A DNA stretch of 64,000 nucleotides from Fusarium oxysporum f. sp. lycopersici 4287 (Eukaryota > Ascomycota > Sordariomycetes > Hypocreales > Nectriaceae). The DNA lies in contig NC_030986.1 in assembly GCF_000149955.1 (NCBI RefSeq), positions 1,672,345 through 1,736,344 on the forward strand, read 5' to 3'. Shown piece after piece: positions 1 to 10,281 of this stretch. Every line of letters begins with the position of its first letter. Position 1 is the stretch's first letter. Under the pieces are notes generated by a model, which saw nothing but the letters and a program-made list of their open reading frames with translations, was not told where the DNA came from and did not search any database. A program made the position numbers and the translations under genes.

Positions 1-1247
1 CGAGCAATACTAGCTAAGAGAAAAATGCGATAACGTCGAAGCCTGATGCCCGAGACCCGTGCGACAGTGCAAACGAATGCGCAGCAATATGCGGCAAGAC
101 CAGCATAGATGGGAGATGGAAAGAAAGAAAAGATTGATGACAATGCAGATGAAAAGTATCGATCTGATGATGGCTGGTTGGCTTGATGTAGACAAGGCAG
201 GACAAGGGCGAGGGTCTAGAAAATCAAAGTGGTCCAATAGCCTGACGGATACGAATCCCGAAGCCAAATGGTAGAGGAAAGAGCAGGGCAGTAATTGTTA
301 CCAGCAACCTGCAAGGCAAGGCAAGGCGAAGCGAAGGCAAAGGCAAAGGCAAAGGTAAAGGCAATGCTTTGGGTCAAAATCAAGCAAGTCCAAAGAAGAA
401 CGCGGAGAGCAACTCGACATGAATGACTCGGGCTCGGCTCACCTCGATACCCACTTGCTCGCTTGTCCTTTCTTTTGACTTGAGAGTAGTGGAAGTCGCG
501 GTGCTCTGCTCTGCTCTGCCGGAATTAAAAGCAGCAGCCGCGAATGTGTTCTCTTGGGGGTGCTCTATTTGAAAAGGCTGGACAGGCAGAATTAGGATGT
601 ATGAAGGGAAAAGGTGGAGGCGTTTCTGGTGTAAGTTCTGAGAGTTGGGGAACCTACGGAGTACTAAGGCCTGTTCCACGGGTTGTTTCTCACAGCCACT
701 TAGGTATCGAAGCCACAGTTCAAATTCGTACTATGACCGTTCTGGCATGGGCCAAGATGCACTAAGAGATAGAAGCTGCAGGTTGGTTCCTGGAGACTTT
801 CCCTAAGCCAAGGTATTTTTAAGTGTCTTGTGTCTCAAAACTCACACGGAGCCTCAGTAGCTGCACTGAAAGGGACCTGGCTATACTTCCCCCAGCCTCG
901 AGAGACCATCCACACAACCTGAGGTAACAGTGGAGCCTCCCGCGCAATTGCCAACCGCTTGCATTTGTGCATTTTCGACTCTTGAGATCTGGAGCTATCT
1001 ATTTCACCAACTACATTAACCATACCACACATCTCAAACACCCAAACTTTCGTCAAAAATCATCACTTGAAGAGCTTTGCAGCCGTCTCATACTATCTGC
1101 TGTGTTATCGGTATCTTACAGCCACACTATTATCATTATTTGGCATCAGATACGCGGCAACGACTTATTCAAGTCACTATTCGTCTGGGCTACTGCTCGA
1201 TACATCTCACATCCATATCAAAGCACCTCTTTTCTTGTACTCCAACT
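1..1247. other. Intergenic region and 5' leader of the HOS2 gene
   Basis: No open frame here looks like a protein: all are short, lack recognisable domains and overlap each other. A low-complexity purine tract lies at about 311-364. The last 200 bases are CT-rich and probably hold the promoter and 5' UTR of the downstream deacetylase. The deacetylase frame stays open upstream to 1077, but the first ATG in it is at 1248. Confidence 0.6.
311..364. repeat. Low-complexity GGCAAA/GGCGAA tandem tract
   Basis: A run of imperfect 5-6 base units of the type GCAAG, GCGAA and GGCAAA. It is a simple-sequence tract in non-coding DNA with no evident function. Confidence 0.7.
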
Positions 1248-2747
1248 ATGGACATAGACTCCTATAGGTACCGGGTGCCTAAACCCAACTACCTTCCCCA
1301 TATTGCAGACGAGGATCGTGATAACTCGGTTGTTGAGGAGTTCTCCAATCAACCGCTGGGGCTGGCTAGTGAGATGGACAATGCTAAATTCTACAACAAG
1401 TGCAAGCGTCTGGCTGAAGAGTCTGGTATCACAAAACCCAAAGGTTACAATGTTTCCTTCCACTGCAATCCGGACATTGAGAAGCATCATTTTGGAGTCA
1501 CTCATCCTATGAAACCTTGGCGATTAACTCTGTCCAAGAGTCTCATCTACTCTTACGGAATGTCATTCGCAATGGATAATTACATCTCCAGAGCCGCCAC
1601 ATATGAGGAGCTTGCAGAATTTCATTCTTCTGACTATCTAGATTTCCTTGGTACTGTACTTCCTGAGCCAGTACCTCGGGATCTCGAGAACCAGGGGGTT
1701 GACCTCAAGTTCAACCTTGGTGGTTCTGATTGTCCCCTCTTTGATGGCCTTTTCAACTACTGTTCGTTATCAGCCGGTGGATCTCTTGACGCGGCCAGGA
1801 AGATTTGCTCCAAGCAGTCTGATATCGCCATTTCCTGGGGTGGCGGTCTTCATCATGCCAAGAGGTCTGAAGCGTCTGGATTTTGTTATATCAACGACAT
1901 CGTGATCGCCATCCTTGAACTCCTTCGATACTATCCGCGAGTATTATACATCGACATCGATGTGCACCATGGAGACGGTGTGGAAGAAGCCTTTTTTTCA
2001 ACGGACAGAGTCATGACAGTCTCTTTTCACAAATATGACCCGAATAACTTCTTCCCGGGCACTGGCGCTCTCGATGACAACGGCCCTAAGAGCGAGCATA
2101 ATCCGGGCGCTCACCATGCTTTCAACGTACCATTGAACGACGGTATCACTGATGAGCAATACGATCATTTATTTAACACTGTAATTGGCAAGATTGTGGA
2201 GAAATTCCGACCGGGTGCAATCGCTTTGCAATGCGGTGCGGATTCTTTGGCCGGCGATCGTCTGGGCCGCTTCAATCTCCAAGTTCAGGGTCACGGCGCC
2301 TGTGTCAAGTTCTGCAAAGAAATGGGCATCCCCATGATCCTCTTTGGAGGCGGCGGCTACACTCCCAGGAACGTGGCGAGGGCATGGACTTACGAGACGA
2401 GTATTGCTATCAATGCCCAAGACAAGATCAACCCCATTCTTCCAGAGCATGCCCCATGGCGTGATCACTTCCGGCAGGATACCCTCTTCCCTACTCTGGA
2501 ACAAATCCTGGGCGAACCACGAGTGAATCGGAATCCCCCGAAGCGACTACAGGAGATTGTGCAACATGTTACGGAACAACTCCGGTTTGTGGAAGCAGCA
2601 CCAAGCGTTCAGCTCCAGACAATACCGCCAGATCTTGGTGCCATTAGAGACGATGTTGAGGAACGGCTGAAGGAGGAAAACGAAGAGAGACGCGACGAGG
2701 TCCGGAAAGCCCGAGAAGCTGCAATTGGAACCGCCATGCAGCTTTGA
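1248..2747 (+). CDS. HOS2: Class I histone deacetylase, HOS2 type
   Basis: Single-exon gene for a 499-residue zinc-dependent lysine deacetylase. It matches fungal Hos2, the catalytic subunit of the Set3 complex that deacetylates histone H3/H4 tails in the nucleus; Hdf1 is the Fusarium counterpart. The sequence shows the full arginase/deacetylase fold: GGGLHH at 198-203 with the two catalytic histidines, zinc ligands D238 and H240 in DIDVHHGD, the third ligand D332 in CGADSL, and catalytic Y371 after GGGG. The C-terminus is a charged Glu/Arg helix (about 470-490). ATG 1248 is chosen because the conserved YRYRVPKPNYLP start follows it and no earlier ATG occurs in frame. Length fits the family (yeast Hos2 is about 450). 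The family call is very secure; assignment to HOS2 rather than RPD3 rests on the N-terminal sequence and the C-terminal charged tail. Confidence 0.95.
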   Translation: MDIDSYRYRVPKPNYLPHIADEDRDNSVVEEFSNQPLGLASEMDNAKFYNKCKRLAEESGITKPKGYNVSFHCNPDIEKHHFGVTHPMKPWRLTLSKSLIYSYGMSFAMDNYISRAATYEELAEFHSSDYLDFLGTVLPEPVPRDLENQGVDLKFNLGGSDCPLFDGLFNYCSLSAGGSLDAARKICSKQSDIAISWGGGLHHAKRSEASGFCYINDIVIAILELLRYYPRVLYIDIDVHHGDGVEEAFFSTDRVMTVSFHKYDPNNFFPGTGALDDNGPKSEHNPGAHHAFNVPLNDGITDEQYDHLFNTVIGKIVEKFRPGAIALQCGADSLAGDRLGRFNLQVQGHGACVKFCKEMGIPMILFGGGGYTPRNVARAWTYETSIAINAQDKINPILPEHAPWRDHFRQDTLFPTLEQILGEPRVNRNPPKRLQEIVQHVTEQLRFVEAAPSVQLQTIPPDLGAIRDDVEERLKEENEERRDEVRKAREAAIGTAMQL

Positions 2748-3532
2748 ATCACGGAGTACTTCTCAACGTCAGAATGTTAATAGTGTAATGATTTATTGTC
2801 ATAGTGATTCGAGGACCACTTTCATTTCTCCGATAAAGCTCGAGCCAGGTTCGGAACAAAATATCAACTCCGGAGTAAGCTTATTTGAGCCCGTCAAAGC
2901 TGAGCTGAAAAGATCACCTGAAGGCCTTGTCTGTTGAAGATCATCACGACAAGGGCATTTCAAACAAGGATGTAATTAATCTCCTGCTGGAGAGGGTTTC
3001 GCTCTCGACCCACTATCTCACCTCTGGCCTTACCACATTCAGCACTTTGGAACTTTCGTCCCTTGTTATTTATGGCTACTGAATAAGCCATTAGAAAATC
3101 ATGCCCAGAAGACGACTGTGTCAGTGCATGATGGTTGTGTTTTTTTTTTTTTTTTTTGTTGCATCATGTTCCACAGAATCCTTCCGTGCTCATCTCACCC
3201 AGCAGGCATCTTGAAGCGACCAGCTCATCCTTTGAGCATGGGATAAGGTGCCAAGGTATGATATGATATTGATGACAGCGAGTGGAATAGCAGTAGAGTC
3301 AAGTTAGAGTATAATATACAGCTTGATTGTTTTGCAACTTTTTACATTACGGAGTTGTATGGTCATAATCATTCCACGCAGGGACTTCTTCAACTCATCA
3401 AAGTCCACATACATTTCCTAATTCAAGAATTCGTCGCCAACTGCTCATTCCAATACCCCCTGGGACCTTTGTAGCAATAACTTCTCTGTTTCAACACTTG
3501 GTTTCTCTTCTTGAAATACAAGATTGGTAACC
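2748..3532. other. Intergenic, HOS2 3' UTR and promoter of the GH114 gene
   Basis: No gene recognised. It contains an uninterrupted run of 18 T at 3140-3157 and otherwise ordinary AT-rich UTR and promoter sequence. Confidence 0.6.
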
Positions 3533-4598
3533 ATGGTTACCTTCAGTCGAATTGCCCTTACTGTTCTGGCTGTTGGTGGCTCTGTAAGCGCTCGTCGTAG
3601 AGACGAATGTCGGATTGCTAATCATGTCAAGGCCGTAGAGGCAAAGCCTGCTGCCGCGGCTTCTTCAACCTTGTTTGAGCTCTCCGATTTTAAGCCCGGC
3701 GTGGAATGGGAAATTGTCCTACACCAGCCTATTAAGCACGATACCGTTGCCGATTTGATCCCGTCCAAAGCCAAAGTCTGGGACATTGATATGGGACATG
3801 GCCGCGATTATCCAGAGATGATTCCCCTGCTCAAGGTAATGCGCGATTGTTCCAAGTCCAAATAACATGGCAGTATACTAATTCTTCATACAGGGTGCTG
3901 GAAAGTTCGTGATCTGCTACTTCAACGCCGGAGCTCTTCAGTCATGGGACAAGGATATCAAACAATTTCCCAAGGCCGTTATTGGTCATTCCTTGGCCTA
4001 TCCTTATGACAGTGAGGAGTGGTACCTCGACATCCGTGACTCAACTGTGCTCAAGCTTCAAAAAGCACGCCTTGACGTTGCTGCAAATATTGGATGCGAT
4101 GCAGTGGACCCTGACAACGTCGACGCTTGGCAGCAAGATGGCGAGGACCCTACAGGCTTCAAACTGAAGCCATCCGACTACACTAAATACCTCAAGAATC
4201 TCGCAGAGTACGCCCACTCAATCAAGACCAAGGATGGTAACCGTCTTCTCGTGGGCCAGAAGAATGCACCCGAAATTGCTGAGGACCTTGTCTCAACCCT
4301 TGACTTCGCTGTTCTCGAGTCCTGCCGCGGCACTACGGATCCTGACGAGGAGAACTGGCCATTCTGTGAGGACTTCCAAACCTACATCGACGCTGGCAAG
4401 CCCGTACTCCAGATAGAGTATCCTCCTTCTGTTGAGAAAACCGGTAAACTCAGCTCGTCCGACAATACATACTACTGCACCCCCAAGGACGAGGATAAGA
4501 GTTTCAGCAAAATCTTGAAGTGGGCTTCTGCTCAACTTGACGGCTGGGGTCAGTTCTGTGGCGAGGATCCTTTCCGCACTCCTGTCATCAATGAGTAG
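3533..4598 (+). CDS. Secreted GH114-type endo-alpha-1,4-polygalactosaminidase
   Basis: Two exons (3533-3835, 3894-4598) give 335 residues. The intron has GTAATG/ACAG borders and a CTAAT branch site, and exon phase is preserved (LK|GAGKFVICYF). Residues 1-20 form a signal peptide ending near SVSA. The body is the GH114 TIM barrel: WDIDMGHG, VICYFNAGALQSWD (107-120), an acidic cluster DAVDPDNVD (170-178) and FAVLESC with E243. The acidic cluster and E243 correspond in position to the catalytic Asp/Glu of Aspergillus Ega3. The family cleaves galactosamine linkages in secreted galactosaminogalactan, a cell-wall and biofilm polymer. No other galactosaminogalactan genes lie nearby, so a role in that cluster is not supported by context. 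Some family members are annotated spherulin-4-like, so the exact substrate is inferred. Confidence 0.88.
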
Positions 4599-5669
4599 AG
4601 CCATTCATGGACAAGAAGGTTTTCATATACATACATATTAGACTGTTGGTCTCTGTATGCTTAGAGTGGTGCAATACTGCTTAATGAAATCCGCCGCTAC
4701 TTTTAACCTGACTCTCATGGACGCCAGATTCTAGACTTCTATCGCCATATACCGTATTGGTTTATTTAATCATGTTTTTGTCCATTCTGGTGACTTTCTT
4801 TACATGCTGAAGCAGCCAGTTCAGAGTCATCCTACGCTATTTGCGTGCTTCTAGCCTTGGGGCGTTAAGCTCCGCCCACCCGCATTTCCATATTTCTACG
4901 TATTTCTTCCTCTGAAAAGCCAGCAATGAGCACTGGGCTTCCCTCATGATGCATTTCCGTATAATATATTACTGGCTATTATGTGTGTCAAGGAAGAGAA
5001 GTTGGACAACCTGACGAATCAGCAGGAGCCGTATAGCTATGTCCAGTGACAAGTCAACGCGTGAGAATAATCCATTCCATATCAGCTTCTACAAAAGCAT
5101 CCCTGGCAATGGAATCCATTGATCCTACAGCCTCCCACCCACCCATGCTCCATTACCAGCATATCGTGGAAAGTAGAGGCCACTATACTCACAGACACTC
5201 CATAGAATCCCTCACGTGCAAGGTTTTGTTACTCACCATCCTCAGATTTCTAGCCAGTGACTCGCACGCATTAAGTTCAGAGAACAGCAAATTGAAGAAA
5301 CCTATTTCAGTGGCGGAAATTGTTCCATGTTTAGGTAAACAGGGATCACGCTTTTTTGTGCATTTCTTCCTACATTTGGGCTATATATAATGCTTACTGA
5401 AAATGTCGCTGCCAACTGCTTCTTTGTGACCCGTTATTGATGTTTTGTCAAGTCGCATCCAAGCATGATGATTATGGTCTGTGGTTCTAGATACACTTTT
5501 CGAAGATGGCGACCTTCAAATACAATGTTGGAACTTACAAGATCCCCTTTTTTGCACTATCCTTGGGAACGCTTTCCTGAGATCAAGAATGAGCAATAGT
5601 AGTTAATCGCTAACCAATACTCAGCATAGTGAAAAGAAAGTTGAGTATAGTCATGAAATTGTTACCACG
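4599..5669. other. Convergent intergenic region
   Basis: It lies between the 3' end of the GH114 gene (+) and the 3' end of the transporter gene (-). A 114-codon frame at 5046-5390 has no domain or codon pattern supporting a protein. Nothing else recognised. Confidence 0.55.
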
Positions 5670-7509
5670 TCACTGGGCAATGCCAGCTCTGGCTTTCTGG
5701 TGCATCTTTCGAAGCTGAGCTGCCACAAACACCACAAGTGCAACACCAATAACAAGACCTATGACAAGAAGCATAATATCAACGGGTACTGGGTTACCGT
5801 TGAAGGTCTCGTGGAACAAAACATCCAGGCCAGATTGCGAGAAGTTTAACAAGCCGGAGAGACAGATAATGAGGCCATACACAGTTCCAAAGGTTCGGAA
5901 ACCAAATACCTTTGCACTGTAGTCGGACACAGCAGTGTAATAAAATGGGCGGTACAAGACAAAGAGGACAATACCAGTGTATGCTGCCCACTCAAAGGGT
6001 AGGACACCCAAGATACCAATGAGCGTGCCACATGCAACGAGTGTCGATAGCACAAGAACAGTGCTGACATGGTCGAGCGCTGTTCCGATGAAGGGAATCG
6101 CAAATATTCCACCTGCTGGCAAGGCTACGTCGAAGAAAGTATTGATCCTTACAGCACGATCGTGGTCGCCGAAGATGGCTTCATACTGCGGTCGTATGGT
6201 CGCGACGAAGAAGTTGATGCGTGTCATTTGAACAACAGTGAAAAGGCAGATGAGGATGAACCAAGGAGAGCGGATTTGATCTAGCACGGTGCGGTCATGG
6301 AGGACTCCCCAGACACCTGATGCAGCATGCTGTCTTTCCTTGGCCTCGACTTGATCATCACCCTTGGACGAACCTAAGAGGTTCTCGATATCATGTACAA
6401 CAGCTTCGCGCCTTTCCCTCTCTTCACGACGCTCATCGCGGAGCAGAGCTGTATGCTCATCAATCTCCTGCTGCGTGCTCGATGTCGAGTGCACAACAAT
6501 GTTTTCATCCGCTTCAGCAGCCTGGTCGACAAGCTCGCCGACAGTCTTGTAAGACTGTCCAGGCATGACAACAATCTGACTGACGAATATCACAGCAGGG
6601 ACAATCAAGTAGACGAGGAAGAATTTGCGCACGGTGAAGCTACCCTCTGTGGCATTGTAGATCAGACGATAAACGAGGAACAATGCACTCGAAGAGTCGA
6701 AAGCGCCGGTCAAGAGCGCGAGAATGAGACCTGAGTGTCGCGGGAAGGCATTGGAGAGCTGAAATGACGAGATGTATGTGAATGGACCACCGAGGGCGAG
6801 GAACAAGTATCCGGGGAGAAGACCGTCGAAAGGTAGAGATCCAGCATATGCCATAAGTAATGTGCCTATCGTTAGGAAGAGACATCCAAACAAGCCACAT
6901 ACACGAGGACCAAAATGGTCGAGAATTGCGCCAACAGGAAGTGCTGCAACGTTTGTCCCAACAGCAGCGACTGTGAACATCAGGTTAAGCCTGATTTCGA
7001 CGCATGTGTCCTGAGGATCATCAGAGATAGCGTTTGTATCGCTAGTTGGGCTTTGATAGTGGCTGAGCTTGCATACATCAGAATATGCACCTTCAAGCTT
7101 TAGGACTGGCTTGATGGCAGCATAGCCAAAGACTAAACAGTGTTAGCAACTTATCATGGATGACAAGGTTTTGATAAGAGACTTGCCTATGCCCGCAGCG
7201 AAGAGACAGTGTACAACTGCGGCACCAATCTGGACTAGATTCACTTGTTAGTATAGGTTTCTTATCTACACATCCATTGATAAGTGAAAACTCACGCAAT
7301 CGCTTCCACTGAGGAACCTCAAATGCCCCAACAGTCTGGGCATGTTGCTCATCTGGCCTCAACGAAGCCGTTTCGAAGTCCTGAGGAACAGGATTGAAAG
7401 TCAAGCGTCGGACGCGCAAACTCGCATCACTTCCTCTCCTCTCAATCGAAGCGCCATGACCAGGCGGAGCGGTCAACGTCTCGATGCTTTGAACACGGTT
7501 CAGCGACAT
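5670..7509 (-). CDS. Major facilitator transporter, FMP42/SLC43 type
   Basis: Three exons on the minus strand (7509-7296, 7234-7187, 7132-5670) give 574 residues. Exon 1 is a hydrophilic tail. The first membrane segment starts across intron 1 (QIGAAVVHCLFAAGIVFGYAAI) and about 11 further hydrophobic segments follow. GAILDHFGPR resembles the MFS loop 2-3 motif. A charged cytosolic loop (QQEIDEHTALLRDERREERERRE) divides the two six-helix halves. The long loop after helix 1 with several Cys and the overall pattern resemble yeast Fmp42 and animal SLC43 amino-acid transporters; the substrate is unknown. Intron 1 is GT-AG with a TACTAAC branch. Intron 2 has a GC donor (ATAG|GCAAGT) and only that donor keeps frame (AGI|VFGY). 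Family call strong; transport role inferred. Confidence 0.87.
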
Positions 7510-8906
7510 GCTCGGTGTGCCGAAGTTTGGAAGAACCGGAAGTGAGTGAGGTGGGAGAATCTGACTGCTGTCACTTACAATGAGCAGGCTGTCTGAGATA
7601 GGTATTTAAATGGGCTCCAGGTAAAATATATAATGTGGAGTCAATGACGATGAAAACATGGGATCGTGATGCGCCACCAGACGGCAACCTGCAGTAATGC
7701 GCCTTTAGCGGCAATAATTAGCTGTGTTTTTTTATCTTTATCAATTTCCAGTATCAAAACATGACTGGTTTTGTCACTAAACAGATACAACGCTGGGCTG
7801 CAGCCAAGCCAACATCCTCATATCAACCTCCATCGTTACAGTTGTCGTTTCGCTGTTGCGCCCGGCGTCTTGTACTCTCAACGGTATTCTTAGAGACTGT
7901 CTAGGCAACACCAGTTGGCCAGAAATGGCAGCTTACTATTGAGTATTAGAGGCCTGTCAAGATGTATCCCTACCCTCCGTGATCTAAGATGACGCACGTA
8001 GCGGCACACGAGTAGACGCATCCATAACCAGGATTGGTTCCGATCAAGGGTCACATGCAGCAGCAGTGCGGCAACATGCTACATTGTGGTTGGCAGAGGT
8101 TCGAATAAGGTGGTGAACGAATGTGGCGTCTGGGGAACAAGGCGTTCCCTAACTTACACCATCACGGAACGGGACTATTCTATCCCGTCCAACGACCATT
8201 CATTCATCGAACATGGATGTCGATGAAAGAGCAGTCTGTCACCTCACAATTCCAAAAAAGGGCTACCAAAGGAGCTTAATTATCATACTTAAAAGACACT
8301 ACACACTATCCAAATCACAGACATTACATAGACAAGCTAAGCTCAAAGAGGGACATTTCTATTCCAGGACCCAACGACGTTGACCACTTGATCTCATTGC
8401 TGTCCGGAGACATTCTTCCATCGCCATCTCTTCGGTCAGGGGTATAAAACACCTTGAGGGCTCCTCCCAATGCAAAATTGACAATCGCTGGCTGCATTCG
8501 TCTGTCGCCAACAATGGCTCAGGGCATTATTGTTCCGTGAGGAGTCCAATGTAAGAAACGGGCCAAAATGCAATATATGGAGTACTTGCTGACATAAGAA
8601 AATAAAGTAAAACAAATACTGTTAGAAAAGGACGCTGAGAACAAGACAAGCGAGTAGATCGGCAGTCGAAACGTTCTTAGGTCCTTACTCATCCAGCGTA
8701 TCCAAGAGATTCAACCCGGCTCAAGAAATGGGAGGAAGCCTGCTCATGCCAGCCGTCGCGCACCTCATCGATATGATCAACTCAGGCCCAACAGCTTGCG
8801 CTCGTCCGTGGCCCGCGGCCGAAAGGTCCCAAGCTCTGTCACCCAGAATATTGACAAGAAGTTCCAAAAACGCACATCCTACTTGACTCTGTCAAGTAAC
8901 ATTCTT
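7510..8906. other. Intergenic: transporter promoter and SUN-gene 3' region
   Basis: About 1.4 kb between two minus-strand genes. Only short frames without recognisable domains are present. The side near 7510 should hold the transporter promoter; the side near 8900 holds the 3' UTR of the SUN gene. Confidence 0.5.
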
Positions 8907-10281
8907 TTAATAGTATCGGACAGTAATCTTCTGGCCCTCGGCAGCAGCAGTCTACGAATAAATGTTAGTATTTCGCCGATATCACAGGAGGACAAGGATA
9001 ACTTACGGTGCAGCCAGTTCCCTCGCTCCACTGGCCGTTGACGTAGGAGCATTTCTTGTTGCCACCCTTGATCTCAATGTTGAAGTCAAGGAGGGCAGTG
9101 CTGGTTGGCGAGTTCTGGAAAATGGAGACAAAGGTCATGCCGTTCTTCATGCCAACACCGAGAACAACTGGTGCCCAGTTACCGGCATCCTTGCCCTTGG
9201 AGCTGTCCCAAACACAAGCCTCCTCGACAGTGTAGCCCTTCTTGTTGACGTAGTACTGGGCTGAGGTGCCTACACCGTCCCAGACGTAGTACTTGTCCTG
9301 GTTGGGGTTGCATACAGCGACGCTGCTACCAGGCTCAGCGACAGCAGGGACAACCATGTTCTCAGTTCCGGGGTAGTCAGTTCGGCAAGTCACAACCTGC
9401 TCGTCGAGGTCGTTTTGAATAGTGACACCACCGACACCAGGTTCGCAAAGAGTGTCGTAACCGTCACGGGTCAGTTCGAGCTTGCCGTCCTTGTTGCAGT
9501 AGAGTCCACCAATAGACTCACGCTCGGAACCTTGAGCAGCGGGCCACTGGGTCTTCTGGTAGCCAACGGGGCAAGCGTAGGAGCACATAGCACCGGGCTT
9601 GCAACCGTCGCCAGAGATGGCAGTGTCAATCTGGTAGATCAGCTTGGACGCGAAGCTGAAGTCAGGGCAGTACTGAATGCCAGACCAGCCACCAAGGTTC
9701 AGCCAGTCGAGGGCAACAGCACCATACTCCGAGGGGAACTCGCTGCAGTCGATAGTACCGCTCTCAAACGTCTTGTCAACACCAGTAGCGCCGCTGGAGC
9801 CACTGTAGCTGGAGCTGGAGCCACTGGTCTTGGGCTTGGAAGACTTAGGCTTGGAGGCCTTGGATTGAGTGGCGGCTGGGGCCGAGTAGACAGGCTTGGG
9901 CACTGCGGTAGTAGCAGCGGCAGTCTTAGACTCGTAGAATTGAGCGCCCACCTCCTTCTTGGGCTGAGAAACCTTCGCGGGCTGAGCAGCACTGGTCGCA
10001 GGAGCTGCGGGTGCATCGTAGGTAGGGTTGGACTCGCCAACAATTACGAGGCTACCTCCATCGAGACCAGCCTTGGCGGCGTGAATGTCGATCTCCTCTC
10101 CGCCGAGCTCATAAACGGTCTCGGTGGCGGCGACAACGTACTCGGTGATAACATCAGGGTCACGCTTCTCGACCTTGGAGCCAGCATGACGGCGAGCGTG
10201 CATGTGCTGGTGCTGGTGATGCTGGGCGGTAGCACCGGCGGCGAGCGTAGCCGCAAGGGTGTAAGTGATGAGGTTCTTCAT
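8907..10281 (-). CDS. SUN-family cell-wall protein (GH132, Sim1/Sun4/Uth1 type)
   Basis: Two exons (10281-9007, 8951-8907) give 439 residues. An N-terminal signal peptide (about 1-19) is followed by a His-rich stretch, a KR dibasic site (VEKRD) suggesting Kex2 processing, and a Ser/Lys/Ala-rich linker. The C-terminal SUN domain starts near CSEFPSEYGAVALDWLNLGG and carries the conserved Cys pattern (YCPDFS, MCSYACPVGYQKTQWP, LYCNKDG, CRTDYPGTE). The family acts on beta-glucan in the wall and in septum separation. The C-terminus needs the last intron: exon 1 ends GCT, GTAAGT donor, ACTAAC branch, CGTAG acceptor, then TAAAEGQKITVRYY. Reading through the intron would give a different, non-conserved tail ending at 8965. 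Start ATG is fixed by the signal peptide. Confidence 0.92.
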
